Positions 24,414-33,928 are shown, counted from the first letter of the stretch. The stretch is DNA of 43,542 bases from Kiritimatiellota bacterium (GCA_026398415.1 JAPLSY010000014.1:1-43542); one strand, 5' to 3'. The notes: generated by a model not told the origin, from the sequence alone. Program-made: numbers and translations.

Positions 24414-24498
24414 GTGACCATTGCATTCTGCGTGAGCGACCTTGGGTAGTAAAATAGTTTGAAAAACGGCGTTTTATCCCTCACTCTATCCGGCAGTC

Positions 24499-25323
24499 AT
24501 GACACAAACGCTCCAACAACAAGCAACCGTATTAGGACCTTCCTGCGGCGGGTGTTGTACGCGGCTCGTCAACTTTGGAGTGACCTTGAACGGCACGGTG
24601 GTTCTGGAAGCCATCAACCTGCACGTCCATTGTGGCGAACTTACCGTGCTCCTTGGCCCGAACGGCGCCGGGAAAACCACGCTGTTCCGGGCCATGCTGG
24701 GCGAGCTACCCTATACCGGCACGCTCCATTTCGTCCATGCGGGAAGCGAAGAACGCTTTATCCATCCGCGGATCGGGTATGTGCCCCAGAAGCTCGATAT
24801 TGACACTTTGGCGCCAGTCACCGTTCTGGACTTGTTTGCCGGCGCCCTGGCGCATCGCCCGGTCTGGCTGGGCCATTCCGCCGCAATCCGCGCGAAAGCC
24901 CTGGATATGCTCTCCGTGGTCAACGCCCATGCTCTGCTCGACCAACGCCTGGGCCAACTCTCCTGCGGCCAGCTTCAACGAGTCCTGCTGGCCCTGGCCT
25001 TGACCCCGGTTCCCGACCTCCTGCTCCTGGATGAGCCGGTATCGGGCGTGGACCCTGCGGGTATTGACCTTTTCTATCGCATGGTTTCCGAATTGCGCCG
25101 GATCTTCGATCTTTCGATCCTGCTTGTTTCGCACGATATCCCGACGGCAGCCCGTTTTGCCGACCGTATGATTTTCTTGAACCGCACCATTCTCTGTGAT
25201 GGCTCGTCGCGCGAGGTGCTCGCGGGCCCGTGCATTCGACAGACTTTCGGAATTGACCTGGCCAACGTGGCCATCCAGCAACTGGAAAACCGCTCCAATC
25301 AACCGGCTCATCACCATCCATGA
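24499..25323 (+). CDS. znuC: Zinc/manganese ABC transporter, ATPase
   Basis: 274 residues with Walker A GPNGAGKTT, Q-loop YVPQKLD, signature LSCGQLQR, Walker B LLLLDEPVSGVDP and switch His SHDIPTA. The N-terminus has CGGCC and the C-terminus ends in His-rich HHHP, both possible metal contacts. It overlaps znuB by four bases. Function: powers metal import by ZnuAB. Confidence 0.93.
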   Translation: MTQTLQQQATVLGPSCGGCCTRLVNFGVTLNGTVVLEAINLHVHCGELTVLLGPNGAGKTTLFRAMLGELPYTGTLHFVHAGSEERFIHPRIGYVPQKLDIDTLAPVTVLDLFAGALAHRPVWLGHSAAIRAKALDMLSVVNAHALLDQRLGQLSCGQLQRVLLALALTPVPDLLLLDEPVSGVDPAGIDLFYRMVSELRRIFDLSILLVSHDIPTAARFADRMIFLNRTILCDGSSREVLAGPCIRQTFGIDLANVAIQQLENRSNQPAHHHP

Positions 25324-26150
25324 CCTTCTGGTATTCCATCGCCGGGCATTTGCCGTTTGAGTGGGCGCAGTTCGCGTTCATGCAGAACGCCCTGCTGGCC
25401 GTCCTCCTGATCGCGCCACTCTTTGCGCTGATCGGGTGCCTGGTCATCAGCAACCAGATGGCGTTTTTTTCCGACGCCATCGGACATGCGGCCCTGACGG
25501 GCATCGCCATTGGCGCGCTGGCGGGGCTGGCCGATCCGCTCTGGGCCATGCTGGCTTTTGCCACGGTGCTGGCCATCCTCGTCTCCGTTTTGCGCCGCTA
25601 CAGTTCGGCCTCGACCGACACTATTATCGGGCTCATGATGGCCTTTGCCGTGGCACTGGGCGTGGTCCTGCTGTCGCGGGGCGGGGGGTTTGCGCGCTAT
25701 TCCCGTTACCTGATCGGCGATCTGCTGACGATCACCCCGTTCGAAATTCTGCGGCTCGTGCTTTTGCTGGCAATCGTGGCCGGCGTATGGCTGGCGTTTT
25801 TCAACCCGTTGTTTTTTGTCTGCCTGAACCGCTCATTGGCCAAGGCACGCGGGTTTCCCGTCTGGCGACTGGAAGCTTTTTTTGCCGTGATCGTAGCCCT
25901 GGTGGTGACCGTCACCATTCCCTGGGTCGGCCTGCTGGTCATCAACGCCTTGCTGATCGTGCCGGCCGCCGCCTCACGCAATATGGCGCGTACGATGACC
26001 GCCTACGTGCTGGGGGCCGTGGTCATTAGCGTGCTGGCCGGCGTCCTGGGATTGATCACCTCGTTCTACTGGGGCACGGCCACCGGCGCCACCATTGTCC
26101 TGTGGGCCATGGGATTTTTCATCGTGTCACTGGCGTTCCGCCGGCGATAA
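25320..26150 (+). CDS. znuB: Zinc/manganese ABC transporter, permease
   Basis: The 276-residue ABC-3 family permease has about eight membrane helices, and blocks SDAIGHAALTGIAIGAL, STDTIIGLMMAFAVALGVVLL and GLLVINALLIVPAAASRNMARTM, the conserved core of ZnuB/MntB/YfeC. It starts in the ATGA of the znuC end. No downstream gene follows on the same strand. Confidence 0.93.
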   Translation: MTFWYSIAGHLPFEWAQFAFMQNALLAVLLIAPLFALIGCLVISNQMAFFSDAIGHAALTGIAIGALAGLADPLWAMLAFATVLAILVSVLRRYSSASTDTIIGLMMAFAVALGVVLLSRGGGFARYSRYLIGDLLTITPFEILRLVLLLAIVAGVWLAFFNPLFFVCLNRSLAKARGFPVWRLEAFFAVIVALVVTVTIPWVGLLVINALLIVPAAASRNMARTMTAYVLGAVVISVLAGVLGLITSFYWGTATGATIVLWAMGFFIVSLAFRRR

Positions 26151-26165
26151 CACCGAATAGGCAAT

Positions 26166-27074
26166 CTATCGTTTACGTTTCCTCACCGCCGGCGCATTCA
26201 GCGCTTTCACAAACTGACGGGGCGAGTTGCCTTCCACGCGCTTAAACATTTTGGAAAGATGATAGACATCGCTGAAGCCGAGCGCGGCGGCGATCGTTTT
26301 GAGGCGCTGGCCTTTCATCATGAGATTCCGGGCCTGCTGAATGCGCAGGCGAATGAGCGTGGCAATCGGCGCCTCGCCCGTTTCGGCGCGATACCGATGC
26401 GAGAGCGTCGAGACGCTGACATGCAAATGCTCGGCAATGGCCGCCAGCGAAAGGCGTTGGGCCATACGCTCGCGCAGAAAGGCTGTTACCGCCGTGGCCA
26501 GCGTCGGCGTCTCCGGCGAAAAAGCCGCCGGGATCCGATATGTGTCAACCTCGATCAGCACACTATGCCGCAGTAAATCCAGAGCCTCGCACAATAATTC
26601 CATCGCCTTCCAGAAGCCGTCGTCTTCTTCCCGTTGCCCGACCTCAGCCGCCTTCTCAATCAATCGCCCCAAACGTCCCTCGGGATCTACAAATCGCGCA
26701 TAGCCGGCCGCGCGCCTCACCAGCGTATCCAGACCCGCACCCGACCCACCGCGAAACATCAGCCAGACGTTGCGAATGGGCGGCTTGACGGCGCGCATGT
26801 CCTCCCAGTAGGGCGTGTGCGGCGGATACAGCAGGGCTTCACCGGCCGGATGGCGAAGCCAAGGAGCCGTCCGCCGTCCCACCTTGAACAGCCCCAAGTC
26901 CGATAGACTGTAATCCAGTACCCAGTATGGATTGCTGTGCCGGGTGCCCCGGCTCGCATGCGGCGTCGCCCAGACCGCACGGGTCGCATTGACCAGCACG
27001 GGCGCCTCCGCCGGCGCCGTCAGCCAAGTCCAGCCATAACCCTTCGTGTTCGCGACTCCTGCTTGTTTAGCCAT
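26166..27074 (-). CDS. AraC family transcriptional regulator
   Basis: The start at 27074 (MAKQAGVANTKG) gives 302 residues. The N-terminal half is a cupin-like sensing part (VLDYSLSDLGLFKVG, YPPHTPYWED, resembling sugar-sensing AraC proteins), and the C-terminal 100 residues are the two-helix-turn-helix domain: LSLAAIAEHLHVSVSTLSHRYRAETGEAP and LKTIAAALGFSDVYHLSKMFKRVEGNSPRQF. It is divergent from the DegT gene (90 bases), so control of the aminotransferase and the downstream operon is likely. It is unlikely to control znu, which faces it. Confidence 0.9.
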   Translation of the reverse strand: MAKQAGVANTKGYGWTWLTAPAEAPVLVNATRAVWATPHASRGTRHSNPYWVLDYSLSDLGLFKVGRRTAPWLRHPAGEALLYPPHTPYWEDMRAVKPPIRNVWLMFRGGSGAGLDTLVRRAAGYARFVDPEGRLGRLIEKAAEVGQREEDDGFWKAMELLCEALDLLRHSVLIEVDTYRIPAAFSPETPTLATAVTAFLRERMAQRLSLAAIAEHLHVSVSTLSHRYRAETGEAPIATLIRLRIQQARNLMMKGQRLKTIAAALGFSDVYHLSKMFKRVEGNSPRQFVKALNAPAVRKRKR

Positions 27075-27164
27075 TGCAAGATAATACAAATAATTTGCCT
27101 GCCTGTCCATTGCCGTTTTTATAGCCTGCGATAGAGTTGCGTTAATCAATAAGGAGGTATCGTC

Positions 27165-28487
27165 ATGCGTTTCAAGCAACTGGCTATCGAGGGCGGCGCC
27201 AAGGCCGTCAAACAAACAGGGAGCTACCCCACCAAGATTCACGTGGATGAACTGTTGGAACTGCTCGATCTCTGGGAGTTCCCGGCGGCCACACGCAAGA
27301 CGCTGGCAACGGCCATTCGGAAGTCAGCCAAGGAGATCAAGGGGCCGCATCTCTTCCGCTATTACAATCCGCGCCCGAGCAAGGTGGAGGCGGCCGAAAA
27401 GAAGTTCGGCAAGTTCATTGGGGTGCCCTACTGCCTGGCCGTCAACTCCTGCACCTCGGCGCTGATTGCCGCCATGCGGGCATTGGGCATTGGCAAGGGC
27501 GACGAAGTCATCGTGCCAGCCTACACGTTTTTTGCCACGGCCTCCACGGTGGGCGCCTGCAACGCCATCCCCGTAATCGCCGACGTGGACGACACGCTGA
27601 CCATCGACCCCAAAGACGTCGCGCGGCGTATCACGCCGCGCACGAAGGCCATCGTCGTCGTGCATATGCTTGGGGTTCCGGCCCAGATGACGGAGCTGAA
27701 AGCGCTGGCCGACAAGCATAAGATCGCACTGATTGAGGACGTAGCCCAGGCGGCGGGCGGCTCCTATCGAGGCAAAATGCTGGGCAGTATCGGCACGATC
27801 GGCTGTTTCAGCTTTGACTATTACAAGATTTTAAACAGCGGCGAAGGCGGCTTTGTCACGACCAGCAACGAGTGGCTCTACACCCGCGCACAGTCCTGGC
27901 ATGACTGTGCCGCCTGTTGGCGCCCGAACCGCTACGCCTCCGAACGGCGCGAGGGCGAGCTCTTCTGCGGCGAAAACTACCGCATGAGCGAACTGCAGGG
28001 GGCGGTGGCCCTGGCGCAAATCCGCAAGGCTGACAAGATTCTTAACGGCTACCGCACGGCCAAGCAACGGATCGTGGCGGCACTGGTATTGCCCAGGGGT
28101 GTTAAGCTCCAACGCTTGGCAGACCCGAAGGGTGATGCCGGCAGCAACCTGGTGATCTTCATGCCCAACGTGGAAAAAACAAAATGGGCCATGAAGGCAA
28201 TGCAGGCCGAGGGTGTACCGGCCGGCGGCATTTACGACGCCAAGGTCAAGGACTGGCATATTTACACGCACTGGGACCACATCATGGAGCAAAAGGCGGT
28301 CGCCCCAGATGGCCTGCCGTGGAGCGGCGTAAAAAAGTCGGAATTGCCCGCATATACGATGGACATGTGTCCGCACGCGCTCGATTATCTCAGCCGTTCG
28401 GTAATCATTGGGGTCAATTCCAACTGGAGGGCTGCGGATTGCCGGGCCATTGCGGAAGGCATCAACAAGGTGCTGGCAAAGGTATGA
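27165..28487 (+). CDS. DegT/DnrJ/EryC1/StrS family PLP-dependent aminotransferase
   Basis: The 440-residue protein has the family blocks: YCLAVNSCTSALIAAMRALGIGKGDEVIVPAYTFFATASTV, IALIEDVAQAAGGSYRGKMLG and CFSFDYYKILNSGEGGFV, with the PLP lysine in DYYK. Such enzymes aminate keto sugars or cyclitols, or act as dehydratases. AAGGAGGT lies 8 bases before the ATG. A long central insertion (CAACWRPNRYASERREGE) is common in the AHBA/cyclitol group. It is separated from the following operon by 199 bases of repeats. Confidence 0.88.
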   Translation: MRFKQLAIEGGAKAVKQTGSYPTKIHVDELLELLDLWEFPAATRKTLATAIRKSAKEIKGPHLFRYYNPRPSKVEAAEKKFGKFIGVPYCLAVNSCTSALIAAMRALGIGKGDEVIVPAYTFFATASTVGACNAIPVIADVDDTLTIDPKDVARRITPRTKAIVVVHMLGVPAQMTELKALADKHKIALIEDVAQAAGGSYRGKMLGSIGTIGCFSFDYYKILNSGEGGFVTTSNEWLYTRAQSWHDCAACWRPNRYASERREGELFCGENYRMSELQGAVALAQIRKADKILNGYRTAKQRIVAALVLPRGVKLQRLADPKGDAGSNLVIFMPNVEKTKWAMKAMQAEGVPAGGIYDAKVKDWHIYTHWDHIMEQKAVAPDGLPWSGVKKSELPAYTMDMCPHALDYLSRSVIIGVNSNWRAADCRAIAEGINKVLAKV

Positions 28488-28507
28488 CGGAAAAATCTGG
28501 AAGCAAA

Positions 28508-28648
28508 CATCGAACATCCAATCCGTCGGCTGACGGAAACGCCCAACGCCAAAGTATTTTGAGCTATTCCGCTTCCATTCGATGTTCGAAGTTCGACTCG
28601 CCTGGGCGAAGCGCTCCGGCGGAGCCTGGTGTTGGATGTTCGATGTTT
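28508..28648. repeat. Heptad words and a 35-base palindrome before the methyltransferase operon
   Basis: CATCGAA and CATCCAA words at 28508-28521 are the inverse of TGTTGGA and TGTTCGA words at 28630-28643, with a further pair TGTTCGA, AGTTCGA near 28583-28596. Between them, at 28595-28629, is a 35-base palindrome-like unit (GACTCGCCTGGGCG to GCGGAGCCTGG) identical to 41058-41092. The whole gap is repeats plus a leader of about 36 bases. Confidence 0.85.
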
Positions 28649-28650
28649 TC

Positions 28651-28656
28651 TATAAT
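28651..28656 (+). promoter_or_regulatory. Candidate -10 box at the end of the repeat array
   Basis: A perfect TATAAT hexamer stands just after the GATGTTC heptads, but no good -35 lies 16-18 bases upstream. It would start transcription near 28663, 24 bases before the Hyi-like ATG, with AGGAGG at 28675-28680. Confidence 0.4.
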
Positions 28657-28686
28657 GGCAAAAACGTTAGCTATAGGAGGCATGTA

Positions 28687-29547
28687 ATGAAATATGGTGT
28701 TTGCCTGGAAATGGTGTTCACGGATCGCCCGTTCCTCGATCGCATTCAATTAGTGGCGGAAGCCGGTTATCGGTTCGCCGAAATGTGGTTCGGCGATCTC
28801 GCGCCGGCCAAGCGCGCCGCAAATGCCAGGACATCCAAGCAAGCGGTTAAAGTTCGTGCGGCCGCCGCAAAGGCCGGTGTGACCATGACCAACGCCGTCA
28901 TCGGGTCCCCGGACGGCGGTATTGGCGGCGGCCTGACCGACGCCGTGCGGCGTGCGGAATGGCTTAAGCGTACGGATGCCACGCTGGCTTATTGTCGCGA
29001 GGCCAATATCGGCGCGGCAATCGTCTGCACCGGCAATCTCGCGAAAGGACTTTCCCGCACACAGATGCGGCTGAACGTCCTGGATGGGCTGAAAGCCACG
29101 GCAGAACGGGCGGAAAAGGCCGGCATCACGCTGTTGCTGGAAGCACTGAACGACAAGGTGGACCATCCCGGATATTTCTTGACCAGTTCCGACGAAGGCG
29201 CCGCCTTATGCCGGGAAGTGAATTCACCCCGCCTGAAACTGCTTTTCGACTGTTATCACATGCAAATAATGGAAGGCGACCTGACCGGCCACCTCCGCAA
29301 AAATCTGGATGTGATCGGCCATATTCATTCGGCCGGTCATCCCGGCCGGCACGAGCTCTGGCTGGGTGAGACCAACTATCCTTTCCTGGTCCGCCAGCTT
29401 GAAATCATGGGCTGCCAGGGCGTTTTCGCGCTGGAATACACACCGACCCTGCCGCCTTCCGAAAGCCTGCGCAAAACGCTTGCGTATCTTACGAAAAACA
29501 CCAATAGTTTTAAGATAAGCAACATATGGAAAGGCGGTGGCTCATGA
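28687..29547 (+). CDS. Hydroxypyruvate isomerase-like sugar isomerase/epimerase (TIM barrel)
   Basis: The 286-residue AP-endonuclease-2-fold protein begins MKYGVCLEMVFTDRPFLDRI after AGGAGG. Metal-site blocks of Hyi-type isomerases are seen: LLLEALNDKVDHPGYFL (Glu), LKLLFDCYHMQIMEGDL (Asp and His), GHIHSAGHPGRHE (His) and VFALEYTP (Glu). It likely interconverts a small hydroxyaldehyde and ketone or a sugar. First gene of a seven-gene operon; its stop overlaps the MttB-like gene by four bases. Confidence 0.85.
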   Translation: MKYGVCLEMVFTDRPFLDRIQLVAEAGYRFAEMWFGDLAPAKRAANARTSKQAVKVRAAAAKAGVTMTNAVIGSPDGGIGGGLTDAVRRAEWLKRTDATLAYCREANIGAAIVCTGNLAKGLSRTQMRLNVLDGLKATAERAEKAGITLLLEALNDKVDHPGYFLTSSDEGAALCREVNSPRLKLLFDCYHMQIMEGDLTGHLRKNLDVIGHIHSAGHPGRHELWLGETNYPFLVRQLEIMGCQGVFALEYTPTLPPSESLRKTLAYLTKNTNSFKISNIWKGGGS

Positions 29548-30965
29548 AACTATCCGTGATGAAGGTTCTGGCGGCTGATGAAATCAAGTCCATTCACGAA
29601 GCCACGCTCGCTATTTTGAACAATTGCGGCGTAAAAATCGGCAGTCCAAAAATGTTCGCATTTCTCAAGGAACGCGGTTTGCCGGTGGATCGCGAACGAC
29701 AACTCGTTCGTTTTCCGCGCGACTGCATTGAAGACGCGCTTGCTCATATTCCAAACAAATTCGAAGTGTTCAACCGTGAAGGCCAGCATGTCTTTACTTT
29801 GGGCGATGGTATTCCCCGCGTTGCGGCCGGACATAACGCTGTCTTCTGGGCGGATGCAAATACAGGTAAAACCCGGCCTTCAACTATCGCTGATGTTGAA
29901 TTGTTCGGCAAAATATGCGAACAATTATCCGCTATAGATATGATCGGGATTCCCGTCATGCCTCAGGATGGGCCGCAGCCAGCGGCGTCTTTGCTTTACG
30001 GGGTTAAAGCCGTCATTGCGAACAGCCGCAAGCCGGTATTTTTTTCAACGGATCAATGCGCTATCAATCATGCCTGTATCGCAATGTTGCGCGCGACATT
30101 TGCCGGCAAATTGGAATCGCAGGTTTATGGCATCAACCAGCTTTCGCCGACCAGCCCGCTGTTTTGGGAAGGTAACGTCTTGGAAGCGCTGACGGAAACG
30201 GTGGTTACGGGTGTTCCTTTGGCTATTCTGCCTGAACCCAATGCAGGGGTCTCAGCCCCATACACTTTGGCGGGACTGCTAACCATGAATAATGCCGAAT
30301 GTCTGTCTGGGCTGGTGATGATTCAACTGTTGAAGCCCGGCGCAAAAGTTCTGTATGCCAATTCATGGACGACCACTGATATGCGTACCGGCGCGGCGCT
30401 GGTCGGTTCCGTTGAAACTTCGATCTGCCGCGTCGCAGCCGCCCAGCTGGCCCATTTTTACCACGTGCCATCGCATACAACCGCGCCTAATTCCGACAAC
30501 CACGCCCATGATGAACAAAACGCCTGGGAAAAGACATTCAGCCTGCTGGCGGCCATTGGCGCCGGCCATGACCTGATCGTTAACTGCGGGATGTTCGCGA
30601 CCGGGATGACCTGTAGTCACGAACAGTTGCTGATGGACGCGGAGCTGGCCGGCATGGCCCACCGCTTCGTACAAGGCATTGACGTACGACCGGAGACCAT
30701 CGCGGCGGAACTCATCCAGCAGGTTGGCCCCTTGGGAGAAACCTATCTGACCCAACCACATACGTTGGCGCGGCTGCGATCTGAGGAGTATTTCGTGCCG
30801 GACTTGGCCGTGCGCGGGCCGTTGGCCGTATGGCAGGCAGCCGGCGCCAAGGACACGTATGCTTTAGCCCGCGCCAAGGTTGAAACATTGCGGGGGAATC
30901 CGGGCGCCGCGTTGTCTTCGGAACGCACGCAACAATTGCAGGAGATCATAACCCATTTCACATAG
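29544..30965 (+). CDS. Trimethylamine methyltransferase (MttB) family protein, first copy
   Basis: The start at 29544 (MKLSVMKVLAADEIKSIHEATL, 473 residues) lies in an ATGA overlap with the Hyi-like gene; an upstream ATG at 29526 is less likely. The MttB family fold is recognised by the N-terminal DEIKSIHEATLAILNNCGVKIG, ALTETVVTGVPLAILPEPNAGVSAPYTLAGLL and NCGMFATGMTCSHEQLLMDAELAGM. There is no in-frame TAG, so it is of the pyrrolysine-free group, whose members demethylate glycine betaine and other quaternary amines to a corrinoid protein. Substrate not known; no corrinoid protein gene was found in the window. Base composition is a little lower in GC than the next gene. Confidence 0.88.
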   Translation: MKLSVMKVLAADEIKSIHEATLAILNNCGVKIGSPKMFAFLKERGLPVDRERQLVRFPRDCIEDALAHIPNKFEVFNREGQHVFTLGDGIPRVAAGHNAVFWADANTGKTRPSTIADVELFGKICEQLSAIDMIGIPVMPQDGPQPAASLLYGVKAVIANSRKPVFFSTDQCAINHACIAMLRATFAGKLESQVYGINQLSPTSPLFWEGNVLEALTETVVTGVPLAILPEPNAGVSAPYTLAGLLTMNNAECLSGLVMIQLLKPGAKVLYANSWTTTDMRTGAALVGSVETSICRVAAAQLAHFYHVPSHTTAPNSDNHAHDEQNAWEKTFSLLAAIGAGHDLIVNCGMFATGMTCSHEQLLMDAELAGMAHRFVQGIDVRPETIAAELIQQVGPLGETYLTQPHTLARLRSEEYFVPDLAVRGPLAVWQAAGAKDTYALARAKVETLRGNPGAALSSERTQQLQEIITHFT

Positions 30966-30992
30966 TGGAGGTGGGAAGGTGAAAAGTAAATC

Positions 30993-32489
30993 GTGAAGGA
31001 AATTCAGCCTGACGACAATATCCGGCTTGAGACGCGCGCTGGCATTGGAGTATTATCGCTTGGTGAAAGCATGAGATCGAAACCATTTCAGATGATCGCC
31101 GAACCCCTGCACCGGGCGACGCTTGACCTGCTCGCCCGTGTGGGAGTGCGCGTGGAATCAACCCCCGCGCTGGAGCTCCTGGCCGCTCGCCAGGTGCGTA
31201 TCGATATGGCGCTCCGGCGCGTTTATCCCGATGCCCGGCAAATTGAGGCGATGTTGGGCACGGCTCCCCGCACGTTCCCGGTCTACGGCCGGCAGACGGA
31301 TCGTCCGCTCATCATCGGCGGCGATACGCCGCATATCATAGCCGGCGGCGCCTCGGTGCGGGTTCTGGATCTCGACGGGCGCTATGTCACGGCCACGTGG
31401 GGCCACCTACGGCAATTCATCACCCTCCTTGATGCGTTGCCTTGCATCCACTTGCTGCTCAATCAGGTCGATCCGGCGGAAGAGACGCAACACTATTATC
31501 TCCGACTCGCGGCCGAGATGTTGATCGGCAGTCCCAAACCCTGCGCACTGCAAGCCCAGAACGGCGCCGACGTGACCGCGATGGTCGCGATGGCAGCGTG
31601 CATCCGCGGGTCGCGCGGGGCACTGGCGGATAGACCCCTTTTTGTGACCGGCACCAATGCCGAACCGCCGCTGTGTATTCCTGCCCATGCGGCGGAGGTG
31701 CTCATGACCGCGTCCGCCGCCGGCGTCCCGTGCGGATTGGGCGATTATGTGATGATGGGGATTACCGCGCCGGTAACCACGGCCGGGGCGCTCGTGCAGC
31801 GTAATGCCGTCCAACTGACGGCGCTGCTCCTCATACAATTGGTCCACCCTGGGGCGCCGTGCTACTACAGCGCCGCGTCGGGAGCGGGTTGCCTACGCAC
31901 GCTGAATTCCGTAACGGCGAATCCGCAAGCGGTGCATCTGGTGCGGCTGGCGACACAACAGGGCCGGTTCTATGGTCTGCCAGTCTGGGCCATAGCGCCG
32001 ACCGACGCCCGACAGCCAGATTCCCAAGCGGCTTGCGAGCGGACGATATTTCTGCAGACAGTCATGGACGCGGGCGCATCGCTGATCCAAGGCCCAACCT
32101 CGATGATGGATCAAATGATGCTTTCCAGCTTTGCGCAAGCCATCATCGATCACGACATCATCGGCTACCTGCTGGCCGCCAGGCAGAATACCACCGTGAA
32201 TGCGGACACGCTCGCCGCCGAAGCAATCCAGGAGGTTGTGACGGACGCCGCATACGCCGAGATGAAGTTTGCTGCGCATCCTCACACCGTGGATCATCTG
32301 CGCGACGACGCGTGGCGGCCGCTCGCTTTCGCCTATGACACCTTCGCAGAATGGCAACGGCATGGGGGTATGTCGCTGGTCGAAAGGGCAACATCGGTTG
32401 CACGCGATCTACTGGATCATCACCAACCGGAGCCGGTCGGGAGCGACCTGGCGGCGGAGATCAGGCGGATCGCGGAGGTGGCACGATGA
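30993..32489 (+). CDS. Trimethylamine methyltransferase (MttB) family protein, second copy
   Basis: A 498-residue reading from a GTG at 30993; an ATG at 31071 (MRSKPFQMIAEPLHRATL, GGTG 6 bases upstream) gives 472 residues and matches the family start better, so the start is open. Family signs: RATLDLLARVGVRVES, LPCIHLLLNQVDP, GLGDYVMMGITAPVTTAGALVQRN, PTSMMDQMMLSSFAQAIIDHDIIGYLL and the C-terminal FAAHPHTVDHL. It is distant from the first copy (different glycine pattern), so two substrates or a heteromer are possible. No TAG codon in frame. The stop overlaps the next ATG by four bases. Confidence 0.85.
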   Translation: MKEIQPDDNIRLETRAGIGVLSLGESMRSKPFQMIAEPLHRATLDLLARVGVRVESTPALELLAARQVRIDMALRRVYPDARQIEAMLGTAPRTFPVYGRQTDRPLIIGGDTPHIIAGGASVRVLDLDGRYVTATWGHLRQFITLLDALPCIHLLLNQVDPAEETQHYYLRLAAEMLIGSPKPCALQAQNGADVTAMVAMAACIRGSRGALADRPLFVTGTNAEPPLCIPAHAAEVLMTASAAGVPCGLGDYVMMGITAPVTTAGALVQRNAVQLTALLLIQLVHPGAPCYYSAASGAGCLRTLNSVTANPQAVHLVRLATQQGRFYGLPVWAIAPTDARQPDSQAACERTIFLQTVMDAGASLIQGPTSMMDQMMLSSFAQAIIDHDIIGYLLAARQNTTVNADTLAAEAIQEVVTDAAYAEMKFAAHPHTVDHLRDDAWRPLAFAYDTFAEWQRHGGMSLVERATSVARDLLDHHQPEPVGSDLAAEIRRIAEVAR

Positions 32490-33928
32490 CTACTCGAGAC
32501 ATTCATGGCGCACCCCGGGCCAAAGTCACCATCGGCCTCGCCGCCCTGTGTGCCCAGTGGTTCGAGGAGGTAGGTCTGCGGGGCAGTGACATGGCTGCCA
32601 CGCTCAGTACCGATTATGATGCCATGGTCCAACTGCTGTCGCGGATCTTCGGCAAGGTAGTGGTCCCCGGCGTGATCTCCACCCCGGAGGAGGCGGTCAA
32701 CGCCGTGGATTTATTCCGACGGGAGCAGATTGACGCCTTGCTTCTGGTCCACATCATGTGGAGCGAAGATCAGCCGCTCCTCGAAATTTTACGGGGCTGC
32801 GAGGGGGTTCCGCTCCTGTTGTGGAACTACCATCCAACGGGGTCGCTGCCGGCCAGGCTTTCAGTGCAGGACGTCTTTCGCTTCAGCGGTACGGTCGGCA
32901 TGCTGCAGGGCAGTGCTCCGATGCAGCGCCTGGGCTTGACCGCGGTCATGATCGCGGGGACTCCGGGCGATCCGGACCTGACGAGTGAACTGGAACAGTA
33001 TGCCGCGGCGCTACGCATTCACAATGCATTCCGGAGCATGCGGGCCGGGCGTATTGCCGGACGGTGCGAGGCGATGACCGGCACCCATGTCGATCCTGAG
33101 GCGCTTAGCCAACGTCTCGGCGTCACGCTGGTTGAAATCAGCGCCGCGGAGTATGCCGCCGCCTGCGTGGCTGTGGCGCGCGATCGGGTCGAGGCGTGGT
33201 CGGCTGAACTCGCCCGCCAATACAAAGTCAGCGGGGTGTCCGCCGGCGCCCTTCAGCTTGCGTGCCGGAACGCGCTCGCCCTCGATGACCTGGTTGTCCT
33301 GTACGATCTGGCCGTCCTCGCCATTCAGGATCTTGACCCAGAACTCCATCGGCTGGCCGGGATCCGTCCCTGCCTGTATCCGCCGCAGTGCGCCCGGCGG
33401 AACGTGGCGATCGCGATGGAAAGCGATTTGACAACGGGGTTGGGTATGCTCGTTACCATGCGTGCCGCGGCGGCGCCGGCGCTCTACACGGAATTATTCA
33501 CCTTTGACCCGCGGGCGAATCTATTGCTGATGGGCCATGCCGCGGCGCATGACCCGCGCCTGGCGGATGCTGACGGCGTCACCCTCGTGCCGGATGGCGA
33601 ATATCGCCAGACGGATGCCCACGAGGGCGTGTGGCAGGAATTCATAATGCGTAAAGGGCCGGTGACCTGTGTCAGCCTCTACGACACAGGCCAAGATTAT
33701 CGCATGGTCGCCTTTGATGGGGTTTCCATCGGGGCACCTCGCCGCATCGAGGGTTTTGCCCACGCCGCGGTGATGCCGGACGTGCCCGTGGCGCAGCTCG
33801 TGCTCCGGCTGGTGCAGCGCGGCATGACCCAGCACTTCGCGGTGGTCCCCGGCCGGATCGTCCCGATCCTGCGGCACTGGTGCGCGCTCAGTGGCGTGGA
33901 GTTTGTGTGGGAGAGCGTATCGCTATGA
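32486..33928 (+). CDS. L-fucose/L-arabinose isomerase family protein
   Basis: The start at 32486 (MTTRDIHGAPRAK, 480 residues) is in the ATGA overlap with the MttB-like gene. The layout is that of FucI/AraA relatives: an N-terminal Rossmann-like domain (VVVPGVISTPEEAVNAVDLFRR, LLVHIMWSEDQPLLEIL), and a C-terminal domain with the metal-site block IAMESDLTTGLGM (Glu312, Asp314) and His351 in GHAAAHD. Sequence identity to true fucose isomerase looks low, so the sugar is not known. It is between a methyltransferase-like and a UroD-like gene, with overlaps on both sides. Confidence 0.78.
   Translation: MTTRDIHGAPRAKVTIGLAALCAQWFEEVGLRGSDMAATLSTDYDAMVQLLSRIFGKVVVPGVISTPEEAVNAVDLFRREQIDALLLVHIMWSEDQPLLEILRGCEGVPLLLWNYHPTGSLPARLSVQDVFRFSGTVGMLQGSAPMQRLGLTAVMIAGTPGDPDLTSELEQYAAALRIHNAFRSMRAGRIAGRCEAMTGTHVDPEALSQRLGVTLVEISAAEYAAACVAVARDRVEAWSAELARQYKVSGVSAGALQLACRNALALDDLVVLYDLAVLAIQDLDPELHRLAGIRPCLYPPQCARRNVAIAMESDLTTGLGMLVTMRAAAAPALYTELFTFDPRANLLLMGHAAAHDPRLADADGVTLVPDGEYRQTDAHEGVWQEFIMRKGPVTCVSLYDTGQDYRMVAFDGVSIGAPRRIEGFAHAAVMPDVPVAQLVLRLVQRGMTQHFAVVPGRIVPILRHWCALSGVEFVWESVSL

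Noticed and set aside
29544..32489. Pyrrolysine-containing trimethylamine methyltransferase
   Set aside because: No in-frame TAG in either MttB-like gene; both read through to family-type ends.
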